In this document: positions 9,779 to 17,411 of the stretch, piece by piece
How the letters are laid out: each line of letters starts with the position of its first letter
Numbering within the stretch: position 1 is the first letter of the stretch
NCBI GenBank assembly: GCA_024398935.1
Contig: JAKSIH010000006.1
Span: forward strand, 1-64,000
Length of the DNA stretch: 64,000 bases
Origin: Fibrobacter sp.
Lineage (GTDB): Bacteria; Fibrobacterota; Fibrobacteria; Fibrobacterales; Fibrobacteraceae
Reading direction: 5' to 3'
Position numbers and translations under genes: made by a program
Notes under the pieces: generated by a model
What the model was told of the DNA's origin: nothing
The model's database searches: none
What the model saw: only the letters and a program-made list of their open reading frames with translations

Positions 9779-11170
9779 ATGAAATTTCCATTTTTTAAAG
9801 CTATTCTCGCAGCTAGTGCAATTTTTACCCTGGTAGGCTGTGGAGAAGACTCTCCCAGCAAGAGTAGCGACGAAAACCAGCCGTCCCAGGCAATCGTCGT
9901 GGAGCAGCCCTCCTGGATCTTTACCCAGAAGGGACAGCAATACGCCATCGGCGTAGACAATTCCGTTACAGATACAAATGGAGCCCCCGTAGGCACTTTC
10001 GACCCCGCTACCGGCAATATCGTGGCAGCGGATATGGCTGTCATCGCAAGCGGCATCGATTTGAACACCCTGACCGTGGTCCTGCCGCCGGTCATCAATT
10101 CTACCGCATGGATCCTCTCCGCCGACCAGCTCTACATCATCTACCCCGCCGTTTCCGGGGCAGTAGATGCCGCAGGTAACAGCGTGGGCACCGTGACCGA
10201 CGCCGAAGGAAACCAGATCGGCACATTCGTCTATGACGCCACCCTTACGGGGAGCATCATCGGTATGGACGGCGTGACCCCCATAATCGGAGGCGTAAAC
10301 GCCGCCGAGCTGAAGGTCCACGAATCAAATGTTATCGTAGAAACTCCGGTCCTGTCCAGCAGTTCTGTCAGCCAGCCGGTAAGCTCCGCAAATGTGCCCA
10401 AGAGTTCCAGCTCTGTCGTCGCGTCCTCCAGCAGCGTAGTCCAGTCTTCCAGCAGCCAGGCAAGCGGATTTACCATCAAGTATGTTTCCGGCGGTAAGTC
10501 CGGTTCCGGTTGGGCAACCCGTTATTGGGACTGCTGTAAACCCCACTGCGCATGGCCCGACAAGGGCGGCCTCAAGGCTCACGCCTGCGACGCACAGGGC
10601 AACAAGATTAACGACGACGGCGCATCCTCCATGTGCGACGGCGGCAACGCAGGAACCTGCGTAAGCCAGATTCCCCAGGTTTACAACGACACCATTGCGT
10701 TCGCCTTCGCAGCCGTTCCCGGCAGCGCAGGCGGAAAGTGCGGTAAGTGCTTCGACCTCGCCTTTACTGGTAAGGGCAAGTACGCAAGCGACAATAACCT
10801 GGCAAAGCTCAAGGGCAAGCACCTGATCGTGATCGCCTCCAACATCGGTTACGACGTGGCAGAAGGCCAGTTCGACGTGATGATTCCTGGTGGCGGTACC
10901 GGCATTTTCAACGGTTGCGCTTCCAAGATGGGCTGGGGTTCCCAGGGCGCCCAGTACGGCGGTCTCCTTTCCGAATGCGAAACCGAAAGCAACTACACCG
11001 CTTCCAAGTACAAGAGCTGCCTGACCAGCAAGTGCGAAAAGTCCTTCGCCAACGACCCGAAGGCCAAGGAAGGCTGCCTGTTCCTCGCCAACTGGATGAA
11101 CGCCGCTGGCAACCCGCTTCACAACTACAAGGAAGTGGAATGCCCCAAGGAACTTCTCGATAAGTTCTAA
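9779..11170 (+). CDS. GH45 endoglucanase, lipoprotein (first of tandem pair)
   Basis: This is a predicted outer-surface endo-beta-1,4-glucanase of glycoside hydrolase family 45. The start at 9779 has AGGA five bases upstream; an ATG four codons earlier lacks such a site. Layout of the 463 residues: lipoprotein signal with lipobox LVGC (lipid Cys21); two related repeats of about 60 residues (near 45-105 and 110-175), each with an aromatic W-I start and a VGT-D/T turn; a serine-rich linker (192-229); and the catalytic domain (231-463). The family signature ATRYWDCCKP places the catalytic Asp at 251. QFD supplies Asp366 and YD Asp359, matching Asp121 and Asp114 of the Humicola enzyme. Many cysteines suggest disulfides. 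A close paralog follows at 11536. Confidence 0.93.
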   Translation: MKFPFFKAILAASAIFTLVGCGEDSPSKSSDENQPSQAIVVEQPSWIFTQKGQQYAIGVDNSVTDTNGAPVGTFDPATGNIVAADMAVIASGIDLNTLTVVLPPVINSTAWILSADQLYIIYPAVSGAVDAAGNSVGTVTDAEGNQIGTFVYDATLTGSIIGMDGVTPIIGGVNAAELKVHESNVIVETPVLSSSSVSQPVSSANVPKSSSSVVASSSSVVQSSSSQASGFTIKYVSGGKSGSGWATRYWDCCKPHCAWPDKGGLKAHACDAQGNKINDDGASSMCDGGNAGTCVSQIPQVYNDTIAFAFAAVPGSAGGKCGKCFDLAFTGKGKYASDNNLAKLKGKHLIVIASNIGYDVAEGQFDVMIPGGGTGIFNGCASKMGWGSQGAQYGGLLSECETESNYTASKYKSCLTSKCEKSFANDPKAKEGCLFLANWMNAAGNPLHNYKEVECPKELLDKF

Positions 11171-11231
11171 TAATGCCCCAGGAGGCTCCGCCCCCTGGAC
11201 TCCTAGGCTCTCTCCGAGAGCGATTGCATTT

Positions 11232-11264
11232 AGGTCCCGCAAGTCATTGCGGGGCTTTTTTTTT
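11232..11264 (+). terminator. Rho-independent terminator 1 after the first GH45 gene
   Basis: CCCGCAA (11236-11242) pairs with TTGCGGG (11247-11253) around a 4-base loop, and nine T residues follow at 11256-11264. It ends the transcript of the first cellulase gene. Confidence 0.85.
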
Positions 11265-11327
11265 CTTAGCCCCAGGAGGCTCCGCCCCCTGGACTCCTAG
11301 GCTCTCCCCGAGAGCGATTGCATTTAG

Positions 11328-11354
11328 GTCCCGCAAGTCATTGCGGGACTTTTT
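11328..11354 (+). terminator. Rho-independent terminator 2 (duplicate)
   Basis: A perfect 9-bp stem, GTCCCGCAA (11328-11336) with TTGCGGGAC (11341-11349), is followed by TTTTT. It is the second copy of the terminator carried by the 94-bp repeat. Confidence 0.8.
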
Positions 11355-11535
11355 CTTGTTTTCGCCCCAAAGAACTCCCCCACCACCCCAGGATGTGTGA
11401 TAAAAATCTCGTAAGTTGTTAGGTTACAAAATTTTACGTGCTTTTTTCCTTTTCAGAAGTTATTTTTGGGCGCGGATGGAATTGGAAGGGCTTTCTTCAG
11501 AAAGTCACTGTTTTTGGTTTTTTATAGAGGTTACC

Positions 11536-13122
11536 ATGAAGCACCCCTTTACTAAGTCCGTTCTGCTCCTCAGCGCGGCCCTCGCCCTGGTCAATTGCGG
11601 CGATGAAGCCACTAGCATGATGCCCATGCCTGGGCTCGGCACAACAGAACCTAGCCCCAGCAGTCCTATCGTCTCCGGCACCTCCGCAGGCGACATCGTG
11701 GTAAGCGAACCCTGCTGGATTCTTAACGCAGACCAGGTCTATGTTATCACCACCAAGATGGAAGTGTTTACTGCAGCCGGCGTTAAGGTCGGTAGCTACG
11801 ACCCGGCAACTTCCGTCATCGTCGATGCAGCAGGCGCAGTCTTTATGGATGGCGTGAACTATCTGGAACTGCCCATTGTCGATCCGGGTAGCTACGGCAC
11901 TCCGAGCACAACCCCCTCCACCCCTATTGCTAGTTCCGCAAGTAACGGCGGTCAGACCAATATTCCCGTAAGTTCCGCAGGTAACGGTGGACAGGTTCAG
12001 CCCAACATTCCCGCGAGTTCTTCTAGCATCGGTGGACAGACTCAGCCCACTACTCCTAAAAGCTCTAGCTCTGTAGGAAACAGCCAGCCCCAGCAGGGCG
12101 CCGACGGCACCTGCTTCGACAAGGCTTCCAACAAGTATGTAAAGCCCTACGACAACCTGGTGGGCAAGAACGGTGAAGCTTACGCCTATGCCCAGGATTG
12201 CTCTCTCAACTGCTATTACGACCCGGCAAACAAGAACTGCGCCTCTATTGGCACCAGCACCGGTTCCAACAACAACCAGCAGCAACAGCAGCAGCCTCAG
12301 TCCTCCTCCAGCCAGCCCAAGTCTTCCAGCTCCGTCGCACGTTCTTCCAGCTCTGTAGTTCGCTCCTCTAGCAGCCAGGGCACCAACGGTGGTACAACTA
12401 CCGGCGGCACCGTCAGCAGTAATTACACCATCAAGTACGTTTCTGGCGGTAAGTCCGGTTCCGGCTGGGCAACCCGTTACTGGGACTGCTGTAAGCCCCA
12501 CTGCGCATGGCCCGGCAAGGGCGGCCTCAAGGCACACGCCTGTGATGCCCAGGGCAACAGAATCAGCGACGATGGCGCAAAGTCCATGTGCGACGGCGGT
12601 AACGCAGGCATTTGCCGCGGTCAGTTCCCCATCGTTGTCAACGACAATCTGGCATTTGCATTTGCAGCCGTTCCCGGCAGCGCAGGCGCCCAGTGCGGTA
12701 AGTGCTACGATCTCGCCTTTACCGGTAAGGGCAAGTACGCTACCGACAACCACAAGGCCCTGGCAGGTAAGCACCTGATCGTGATCGCATCCAACATCGG
12801 CTACGATGTGGCTGACGGTCAGTTCGACATCATGATTCCGGGCGGTGGCGTCGGTATCTTTGACGGTTGCTCCGCCAAGATGGGCTGGGGTTCCCAGGGT
12901 GCACGCTACGGTGGACTTCTCACCGAATGCGAAGAATCCTCCGGTTACAAGGCTTCCACCTACAAGAGCTGCCTGACCAACAAGTGCAACACATCCTTTG
13001 CAAACGACCCCGAAGCAAAGCAAGGTTGCCTCTTCCTCGCCAACTGGATGAACGCTTCCGGCAACCCGCTTCACGAATATAAGGAAGTGGAATGCCCCAA
13101 GGAACTCCTGGACCGCTTCTAA
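11536..13122 (+). CDS. GH45 endoglucanase, lipoprotein (second of tandem pair)
   Basis: A second family-45 endoglucanase of 528 residues, closely similar to its upstream neighbour in the catalytic part. The start at 11536 has GAGG five bases ahead; the frame is open further upstream without signal-peptide features. Layout: lipobox LVNC (lipid Cys21); one copy of the W-I repeat (about 60-118); a serine/threonine/glycine linker; a small Cys-containing insert (about 190-240) absent from the first paralog; a Gln-rich and Ser-rich linker with NNNQQQQQQ and SSSSV repeats (245-296); and the catalytic domain (297-528). Catalytic residues are Asp317 (TRYWDCC) and Asp431 (QFD), with supporting Asp424. 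It keeps the canonical IFDGC where the first paralog has IFNGC. Confidence 0.93.
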   Translation: MKHPFTKSVLLLSAALALVNCGDEATSMMPMPGLGTTEPSPSSPIVSGTSAGDIVVSEPCWILNADQVYVITTKMEVFTAAGVKVGSYDPATSVIVDAAGAVFMDGVNYLELPIVDPGSYGTPSTTPSTPIASSASNGGQTNIPVSSAGNGGQVQPNIPASSSSIGGQTQPTTPKSSSSVGNSQPQQGADGTCFDKASNKYVKPYDNLVGKNGEAYAYAQDCSLNCYYDPANKNCASIGTSTGSNNNQQQQQQPQSSSSQPKSSSSVARSSSSVVRSSSSQGTNGGTTTGGTVSSNYTIKYVSGGKSGSGWATRYWDCCKPHCAWPGKGGLKAHACDAQGNRISDDGAKSMCDGGNAGICRGQFPIVVNDNLAFAFAAVPGSAGAQCGKCYDLAFTGKGKYATDNHKALAGKHLIVIASNIGYDVADGQFDIMIPGGGVGIFDGCSAKMGWGSQGARYGGLLTECEESSGYKASTYKSCLTNKCNTSFANDPEAKQGCLFLANWMNASGNPLHEYKEVECPKELLDRF

Positions 13123-13126
13123 TATA

Positions 13127-13218
13127 GCCCCAGGAGGCTTCGCCCCCTGGACTCCTGAGCTCCCTTCGGGAGCGGTGGATTTTAAAGTCCTGCAGGTTTT
13201 TCTGCGGGGCTTTTTTTT
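13127..13218 (+). repeat. Third, diverged copy of the 94-bp terminator repeat
   Basis: This copy starts with GCCCCAGGAGGC as at 11175 and 11269, has its own hairpin GCTCCC/GGGAGC (13159-13173) and ends in the terminator at 13189-13218. It is more divergent than the first two copies, mainly in its second half. Confidence 0.75.
13189..13218 (+). terminator. Rho-independent terminator after the second GH45 gene
   Basis: CCTGCAG (13189-13195) pairs with CTGCGGG (13202-13208) with one G-T pair, followed by eight T residues (13211-13218). Confidence 0.8.
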
Positions 13219-13232
13219 GCGGGATAGGCGAA

Positions 13233-13442
13233 TTTACCTATAAATCCCCAAAAATTGAATGATTTATGGGTAATTTTTTGAGAAAATAAGATTGCAATGC
13301 TAAAAGTCGCCTAACATACTACCTATAAAAAGGTAAAAATGGTGCTTTTATGGGTAAAAGGGATTCGGCTTAACCAAATTTTCGGCAATTCCTCTACAAG
13401 TTTACCTATAAAAAGCCTGTGCAGCCGATGTTTATGGGTAAA
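13233..13442 (+). repeat. Three evenly spaced inverted repeats, ACCTATAAA / TTTATGGGT
   Basis: Arms lie at 13233-13244 and 13263-13273, 13321-13329 and 13347-13357, and 13401-13412 and 13431-13442. Each element is an about 40-bp hairpin with a 17-18-base loop; the left arms are 85 and 80 bases apart. In all three, a T-A step in the left arm faces a G in the right arm, so plus-strand RNA would form a U-G pair while minus-strand RNA would have a mismatch. The region is intergenic between two converging genes. Confidence 0.75.
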
Positions 13443-13469
13443 ATCCTTGCCCCTTGGCCGGGAGGAGTG

Positions 13470-14495
13470 CTACTTATTGAAAAGGCTGTCCAGAAACCGG
13501 ATTGTTGCCCGATAGGCATGCTCGCGGACAGGTTTTCTGGAAAGGTATAGATCGTGGAGGCCGCCTTCGATGGTTTCCATCTTCACGTTCTTGCCAAGCC
13601 ACTTGCCGTAGCGGCGGATATCCCTGACATCCAGCACGCCATCGCAGCGGGAATAGGCTTCGACCCACTTGTCCGTGCCCGCGGGTACGCTGCAATCGCT
13701 GTGAAGCACCAGGATGGGCGGTGTCAGTTTCAGTCCACGCTGTACCAGGGCATGCCCCGCATGGATGGCAGCAGACCAGCCGAAATCCACGGGAAGGCTG
13801 GTAAATGTCTTGAGGTCCTGATTGAATTCCCACTCGCCGCGGTGGGTTTTCAGCAGGCTTTCGCTATAGCTGCTATTTTCGGCGCGATCAATCCTGATAT
13901 CCGGCTTTACCGTCCCTACAAGCGCAATGAGGGGAACAAGCGCCTCCACCAGGGGAGACATGTTCATGTCCAGAAAGGGGCTGTTCAGCACGATGGCGTC
14001 CAATGCGCTGGCGTTATCCCGGTAGGCGCCGTAGACGGTTGCAATAAGCCCCCCTGTACTGTGGCCTAGCATCACCAGCGGCGTGTTCTCCAAAGTGCGG
14101 ATTTTCTGGAGGGCGGAATCCAGTTCCGGGAAGTAGCTGGTCAGGGAGCGCAACTCGCCAAGGACTTCCCCCTTGCGGTAGGAACGGCCGTAATTATGCA
14201 GGTCGATGGCATAGAAGGCGTATCCTGCGGCATCCAGCGTCTGGGCCAGTTCCCACTGGAAGAAGTAATCATTAAAACCGTGAATGTAGAGGATGGACGC
14301 CTTCGGCTTTTCCCGATGGCTCCAGGGGTAGCGAACGAGAGTCGCATGATACCTGCCACCCTCCCCCGCATCGTAGTAATGGACCTGGAAAGGCTTACCC
14401 AATTCCGGATCGTCCACAAAGGATATGCCAGGTGCACCTGCGTGAAGGACACCCCACAGGGCCAATGCTAGAAGACTGATAATCCGGAATTTCAT
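13470..14495 (-). CDS. Exported alpha/beta hydrolase (serine esterase or lysophospholipase type)
   Basis: The 341-residue product has an N-terminal signal peptide (hydrophobic 5-18, then HAGAPG) and an alpha/beta-hydrolase domain. The oxyanion segment is ILYIHGFND (68-76); the nucleophile elbow GHSTGG puts the catalytic Ser at 146; Asp267 (VLHSD) and His314 (GGLHD) complete a plausible triad. The family includes lysophospholipases and monoacylglycerol lipases, so the true substrate is open; in a fibre degrader a carbohydrate or feruloyl esterase role is possible but unproven. The start has AGGTG seven bases upstream. It converges on the GH45 gene. Confidence 0.82.
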   Translation of the reverse strand: MKFRIISLLALALWGVLHAGAPGISFVDDPELGKPFQVHYYDAGEGGRYHATLVRYPWSHREKPKASILYIHGFNDYFFQWELAQTLDAAGYAFYAIDLHNYGRSYRKGEVLGELRSLTSYFPELDSALQKIRTLENTPLVMLGHSTGGLIATVYGAYRDNASALDAIVLNSPFLDMNMSPLVEALVPLIALVGTVKPDIRIDRAENSSYSESLLKTHRGEWEFNQDLKTFTSLPVDFGWSAAIHAGHALVQRGLKLTPPILVLHSDCSVPAGTDKWVEAYSRCDGVLDVRDIRRYGKWLGKNVKMETIEGGLHDLYLSRKPVREHAYRATIRFLDSLFNK

Positions 14496-14638
14496 AACCG
14501 CACCTAATATAGGTTATTTCACACCGCGTTGCGAAGGGCAAAATTATACCAGCGCATCAAATAGACGCGTAATTCCACCGGCATAAAAAATTCAAAAAGA
14601 CAACTATTGTTGGCTCTATTTTCTGTAGCCCCTTTGTA

Positions 14639-14995
14639 TTGTTCATTATAGTGTTCTCGGCAAATGTACATCAGGAAGCGCTCAAGCGTCTCATGAAGAG
14701 ACTTCGAGCTGAAAAGACACAGAGCAAGCTGTCTTTTCTCAGCGATGTGTCCCGGGAATACCTGCGCTGTCTGGAAAAAGGCACCAAGAAACCCTCCTTC
14801 ATGAACATCATCAACATTATCGAGGCTTCCGGCCTGGACCTGAAGGAAACCCTCTGTGATTTCGTGGACATGCTGAATGAGGAAAACCAGAAAATCCAGA
14901 ATTCCGCTGCCATGAAATACATCCTGGACGCAAAGAACATCGGCAAGAAGGCAAGCCGGAAAAGCGAAAGGAAATCCCCTTCCAAAAAAATCTGA
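14639..14995 (+). CDS. Small XRE-like helix-turn-helix protein
   Basis: The recognisable part, from the ATG at 14693, is a helix-turn-helix of the Cro/CI (XRE) type: KRLRAEKTQSKLSFLSDVS followed by YLRCLEKGTKKPSF fits the family pattern of five helices. The C-terminus is basic. The start is uncertain: the frame stays open to a TTG at 14639, and a GTG (14651) or the ATG at 14693 (100 residues) are alternatives; none has a clear Shine-Dalgarno sequence. A transcriptional regulator role is inferred. Confidence 0.65.
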   Translation: MFIIVFSANVHQEALKRLMKRLRAEKTQSKLSFLSDVSREYLRCLEKGTKKPSFMNIINIIEASGLDLKETLCDFVDMLNEENQKIQNSAAMKYILDAKNIGKKASRKSERKSPSKKI

Positions 14996-15000
14996 AAAGA

Positions 15001-15042
15001 AAGGACGGTCCAGGTGAAACCTTGAACCGCCCTTGTTTTTTT
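15001..15042 (+). terminator. Rho-independent terminator after the HTH gene
   Basis: An interrupted stem (AAGG-CGGT-CAGGT pairing with ACCTTG-ACCG-CCTT) around a GAA loop is followed by a run of seven T from about 15036. It lies directly after the HTH gene stop. Confidence 0.75.
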
Positions 15043-15061
15043 AAGGAGATGAGATGAAAAA

Positions 15062-15502
15062 TCAGTTCTCGCCGTGCCGCATTTCGGTCTGCTCACGGTC
15101 CATGGTGTAAGTCAGATATTCCCTGAAATCGCGATCGATAGAAACTCCGTCGAAATCCTCGATGTTGTCTTCCAGAATGGAGAACATGGAAGGATCGTCT
15201 ACGAAACCACTGATGTCGAACTCTTCCATATTGATGGTCCGATCACCGGGTTTCTGGGCTACATATTCGATCTTGGATTTGGGAACCCAGCCGGTGCAAT
15301 CTCCCTTTACCAGGGCGTCCGTTTCCGCTTCCTTGATCAGAGCCAATTCTGCGTTGAAACCCATGGTGCAGAGAATCTTGCTGCCACCCTTTTCTGCCAT
15401 CAGGTCCAGGTCACCCCATTTGGACTTAACCATCCTGGATGCGAAGGACATGGATACCATAAGGGATAAAGCCAGAAGCAGAGTAAATTTTAAAGTCTTC
15501 AT
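15062..15502 (-). CDS. Exported protein of unknown function
   Basis: The 146-residue product starts MKTLKFTLLLALSLMVSMSF, a clear Sec signal peptide cleaved near SFA-S, so the protein is periplasmic or secreted. The start at 15502 has AAGGAGG six bases ahead; an upstream extension of the frame lacks the signal. The mature part is short and acidic and contains two cysteines (CTMGF and GDCTGW), possibly a disulfide. I do not recognise a family. Confidence 0.7.
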   Translation of the reverse strand: MKTLKFTLLLALSLMVSMSFASRMVKSKWGDLDLMAEKGGSKILCTMGFNAELALIKEAETDALVKGDCTGWVPKSKIEYVAQKPGDRTINMEEFDISGFVDDPSMFSILEDNIEDFDGVSIDRDFREYLTYTMDREQTEMRHGEN

Positions 15503-15823
15503 GATGAGCCTCCTTGAATGGGGCGGCAACCTCGTCGTCCTAAGAATCAATGTACAAAGCGGGTTGCGTGTAAACCAGTGTTTACATGGTTTGTGTTGGA
15601 ATACGCAGATACTGGTTTTGGGATGAGTTTTTTTGTATAGGACAGAGCAGGATGTTCATTCTGAAAAATAGAGGCTGTCCGGGATGGAACGTCTATTTTC
15701 TTTTTATGCATTTAACTATATTTATGCATAAAAGAACTTCAATGGATTCTATCGCTGCGCTCCAGAATGACATTTTTAGGAATGTCCAGAATGAAGTGTC
15801 GCGATATCAATCGAGGAAATAAA
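15503..15823. other. Intergenic region before ahcY
   Basis: About 320 bases with the promoters of two diverging genes. It holds a palindrome GTAAAC-CAGT-GTTTAC (about 15570-15585), an inverted repeat with ATGCAT arms (about 15706-15730), and a copy of a dispersed repeat (15744-15772). No SAM or SAH riboswitch fold was recognised. Confidence 0.5.
15744..15772 (+). repeat. Dispersed short repeat, family A (CTATCGCTGCGCTCCAGAAT core)
   Basis: A 29-bp copy of an element that starts GGATTC and ends AATGACA. Near-identical copies lie at 22421-22449 and, inverted, inside rsmG at 53142-53170; looser relatives lie near 46076 and 59387. Confidence 0.75.
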
Positions 15824-17284
15824 ATGGAATACAAAGTTAAAGACATTAACCTTGCCGCCTGGGGCCGCAAGGAACTGGACCTGGCCGAAACCGAAATGCC
15901 GGGCCTCATGGCTCTCCGCAAGGAATACGAAGGCAAGAAGCCTCTCGCTGGCGCCCGCATCATGGGTTCCTTGCACATGACCGTGCAGACCGCAATCCTT
16001 ATCGAAACTCTCGTTGACCTGGGCGCAGACGTCCGCTGGGTCAGCTGCAACATTTTCAGCACCCAGGACCACGCCGCAGCTGCTGTCGTAGTCGGCAAGA
16101 AGGGCACTGTTGAAAATCCGCAGGGCGTTCCTGTTTTCGCCTGGAAGGGTGAATCTCTTGAAGAATACTGGGAAAACACTGCAAAGGCTCTCGTTTGGCC
16201 AGACGGCAAGACTGCAGACTTGATCGTTGACGACGGTGGCGACGCTACCATGCTCGTGACCTGCGGTGCAGAATTTGAAGAAGCAGGCAAGGTTCCTGAA
16301 TTCAACCCGGAAACTGACTCCGAAGAATGGGGCGTTTTCCTTGCAACTTGCCGTAAGATTTTCGCTCGTGATCCGAAGCAGTGGACACGCGCTCGCGAAG
16401 CCCTGAAGGGTGTTTCCGAAGAAACCACTACCGGCGTACATCGCCTGTACCAGATGGCCAAGGAAGGCCGTCTGAAGTTCCCGGCAATCAACGTGAACGA
16501 CTCCGTGACCAAGTCCAAGTTCGACAACCTCTACGGCTGCCGCCACTCACTCATCGACGGCATCAACCGCGCTACCGACGTGATGATGGCCGGTAAGATC
16601 GCTGTAGTCTGCGGCTACGGCGACGTGGGTAAGGGCTGCGCTCAGTCCCTGCGTGGCCAGGGCGCTCGCGTGATTGTTACTGAAGTGGACCCGATTTGCG
16701 CCCTGCAGGCTGTGATGGAAGGCTACGAAGTGAAGACTCTGGACGAAGTTGTTAGCTACGCCGACATCTTTGTTACCACCACCGGTAACATCGGTATCAT
16801 CTCTGCCGCTCAGATGGGCAAGATGAAGCATCGCGCCATCGTGGGTAACATCGGCCACTTCGATAACGAAATCGACATGGCTGGCCTGAAGAAGATTCCG
16901 GGCATTGTCCGTAACGAAATCAAGCCCCAGTACGACGAATGGATCTTCCCCGATGGTCACAGCATTCTGGTTCTTGCTGAAGGCCGTCTCCTGAACCTGG
17001 GCTGCGCTACCGGCCACCCCAGCTTCGTGATGTCTGCAAGCTTCACCAACCAGACCATCGCCCAGATCGACCTGTGGCTCAACGCTACCGGCAAGCCGAC
17101 CGTTGCTGGCCTCAAGTACGAAACCGGCGTTGTCTATACCTTGCCGAAGATTTTGGACGAAAAGGTTGCACGCCTCCACCTGGAAAAGCTGGGCGTTCAC
17201 CTGACCACTTTGACCCAGGCTCAGGCTGATTACATCGGCGTGAAAGTTGAAGGTCCCTACAAGGTGGACTTCTACCGTTACTAA
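15824..17284 (+). CDS. ahcY: S-adenosylhomocysteine hydrolase (adenosylhomocysteinase)
   Basis: AhcY splits S-adenosylhomocysteine into adenosine and homocysteine, clearing the inhibitor left by methyltransferases. The 486-residue product shows the substrate-binding [29 protein letters not shown], the NAD+ Rossmann motif [10 protein letters not shown] and the family C-terminus PYKVDFYRY. The ATG at 15824 is chosen because GAGGAA lies six bases upstream and homology begins at [14 protein letters not shown]; the frame is open 19 codons further up without homology. A strong terminator follows. Confidence 0.97.
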   Translation: MEYKVKDINLAAWGRKELDLAETEMPGLMALRKEYEGKKPLAGARIMGSLHMTVQTAILIETLVDLGADVRWVSCNIFSTQDHAAAAVVVGKKGTVENPQGVPVFAWKGESLEEYWENTAKALVWPDGKTADLIVDDGGDATMLVTCGAEFEEAGKVPEFNPETDSEEWGVFLATCRKIFARDPKQWTRAREALKGVSEETTTGVHRLYQMAKEGRLKFPAINVNDSVTKSKFDNLYGCRHSLIDGINRATDVMMAGKIAVVCGYGDVGKGCAQSLRGQGARVIVTEVDPICALQAVMEGYEVKTLDEVVSYADIFVTTTGNIGIISAAQMGKMKHRAIVGNIGHFDNEIDMAGLKKIPGIVRNEIKPQYDEWIFPDGHSILVLAEGRLLNLGCATGHPSFVMSASFTNQTIAQIDLWLNATGKPTVAGLKYETGVVYTLPKILDEKVARLHLEKLGVHLTTLTQAQADYIGVKVEGPYKVDFYRY

Positions 17285-17286
17285 CA

Positions 17287-17360
17287 GAAGGTCGGCCTAC
17301 GGCCTATGAGGCATGAGGTCGCTCACGCCTTCGGCGATCGCTTTGAGGTGTGAGGTCTTC
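17287..17360. repeat. Dispersed repeat, family B (TGAGGTCGCT / TTGAGGTGTGAGG)
   Basis: A mosaic of GGCCTACGGCC-type palindromes and TGAGGTCGCT...TTGAGGTGTGAGG modules after ahcY. The same modules recur between tmk and secA (39914-40040) and at 59203-59267. No coding function is seen. Confidence 0.6.
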
Positions 17361-17364
17361 TAGA

Positions 17365-17398
17365 AAAAACGGCTGCGTTGGACGCAGTCGTTTTTTTT
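17365..17398. terminator. Terminator between ahcY and the clamp-fusion gene
   Basis: CGGCTGCG pairs with CGCAGTCG (one G-T) around a short loop, with A residues before and eight T residues after. The symmetric layout suits termination from both sides, where ahcY and the minus-strand gene converge. Confidence 0.85.
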
Positions 17399-17411
17399 GA
17401 TGTTTATTCTA

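Larger units (their letters stand above)
11175..11362 (+). repeat. Tandem 94-bp repeat, two copies, each ending in a terminator
   Basis: Two nearly identical units (11175-11268 and 11269-11362) stand head to tail after the first GH45 gene. Each begins GCCCCAGGAGGC, contains a short hairpin (GCTCTC/GAGAGC in the first unit) and ends with a GC hairpin and T-run. A diverged third copy follows the second GH45 gene (13127-13218), so the unit seems to have been copied with the gene or spread as an intergenic element. Confidence 0.85.

Noticed and set aside
15055-15111. 18-codon plus-strand frame behind a perfect AAGGAGATGAG-ATG start
   Set aside because: It lies antisense to the end of the exported-protein gene directly after a terminator; too short and without homology to support.
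15503-15823. SAM/SAH riboswitch looked for upstream of ahcY
   Set aside because: None of the conserved core motifs or pairings of the known SAM or SAH classes could be found by eye.
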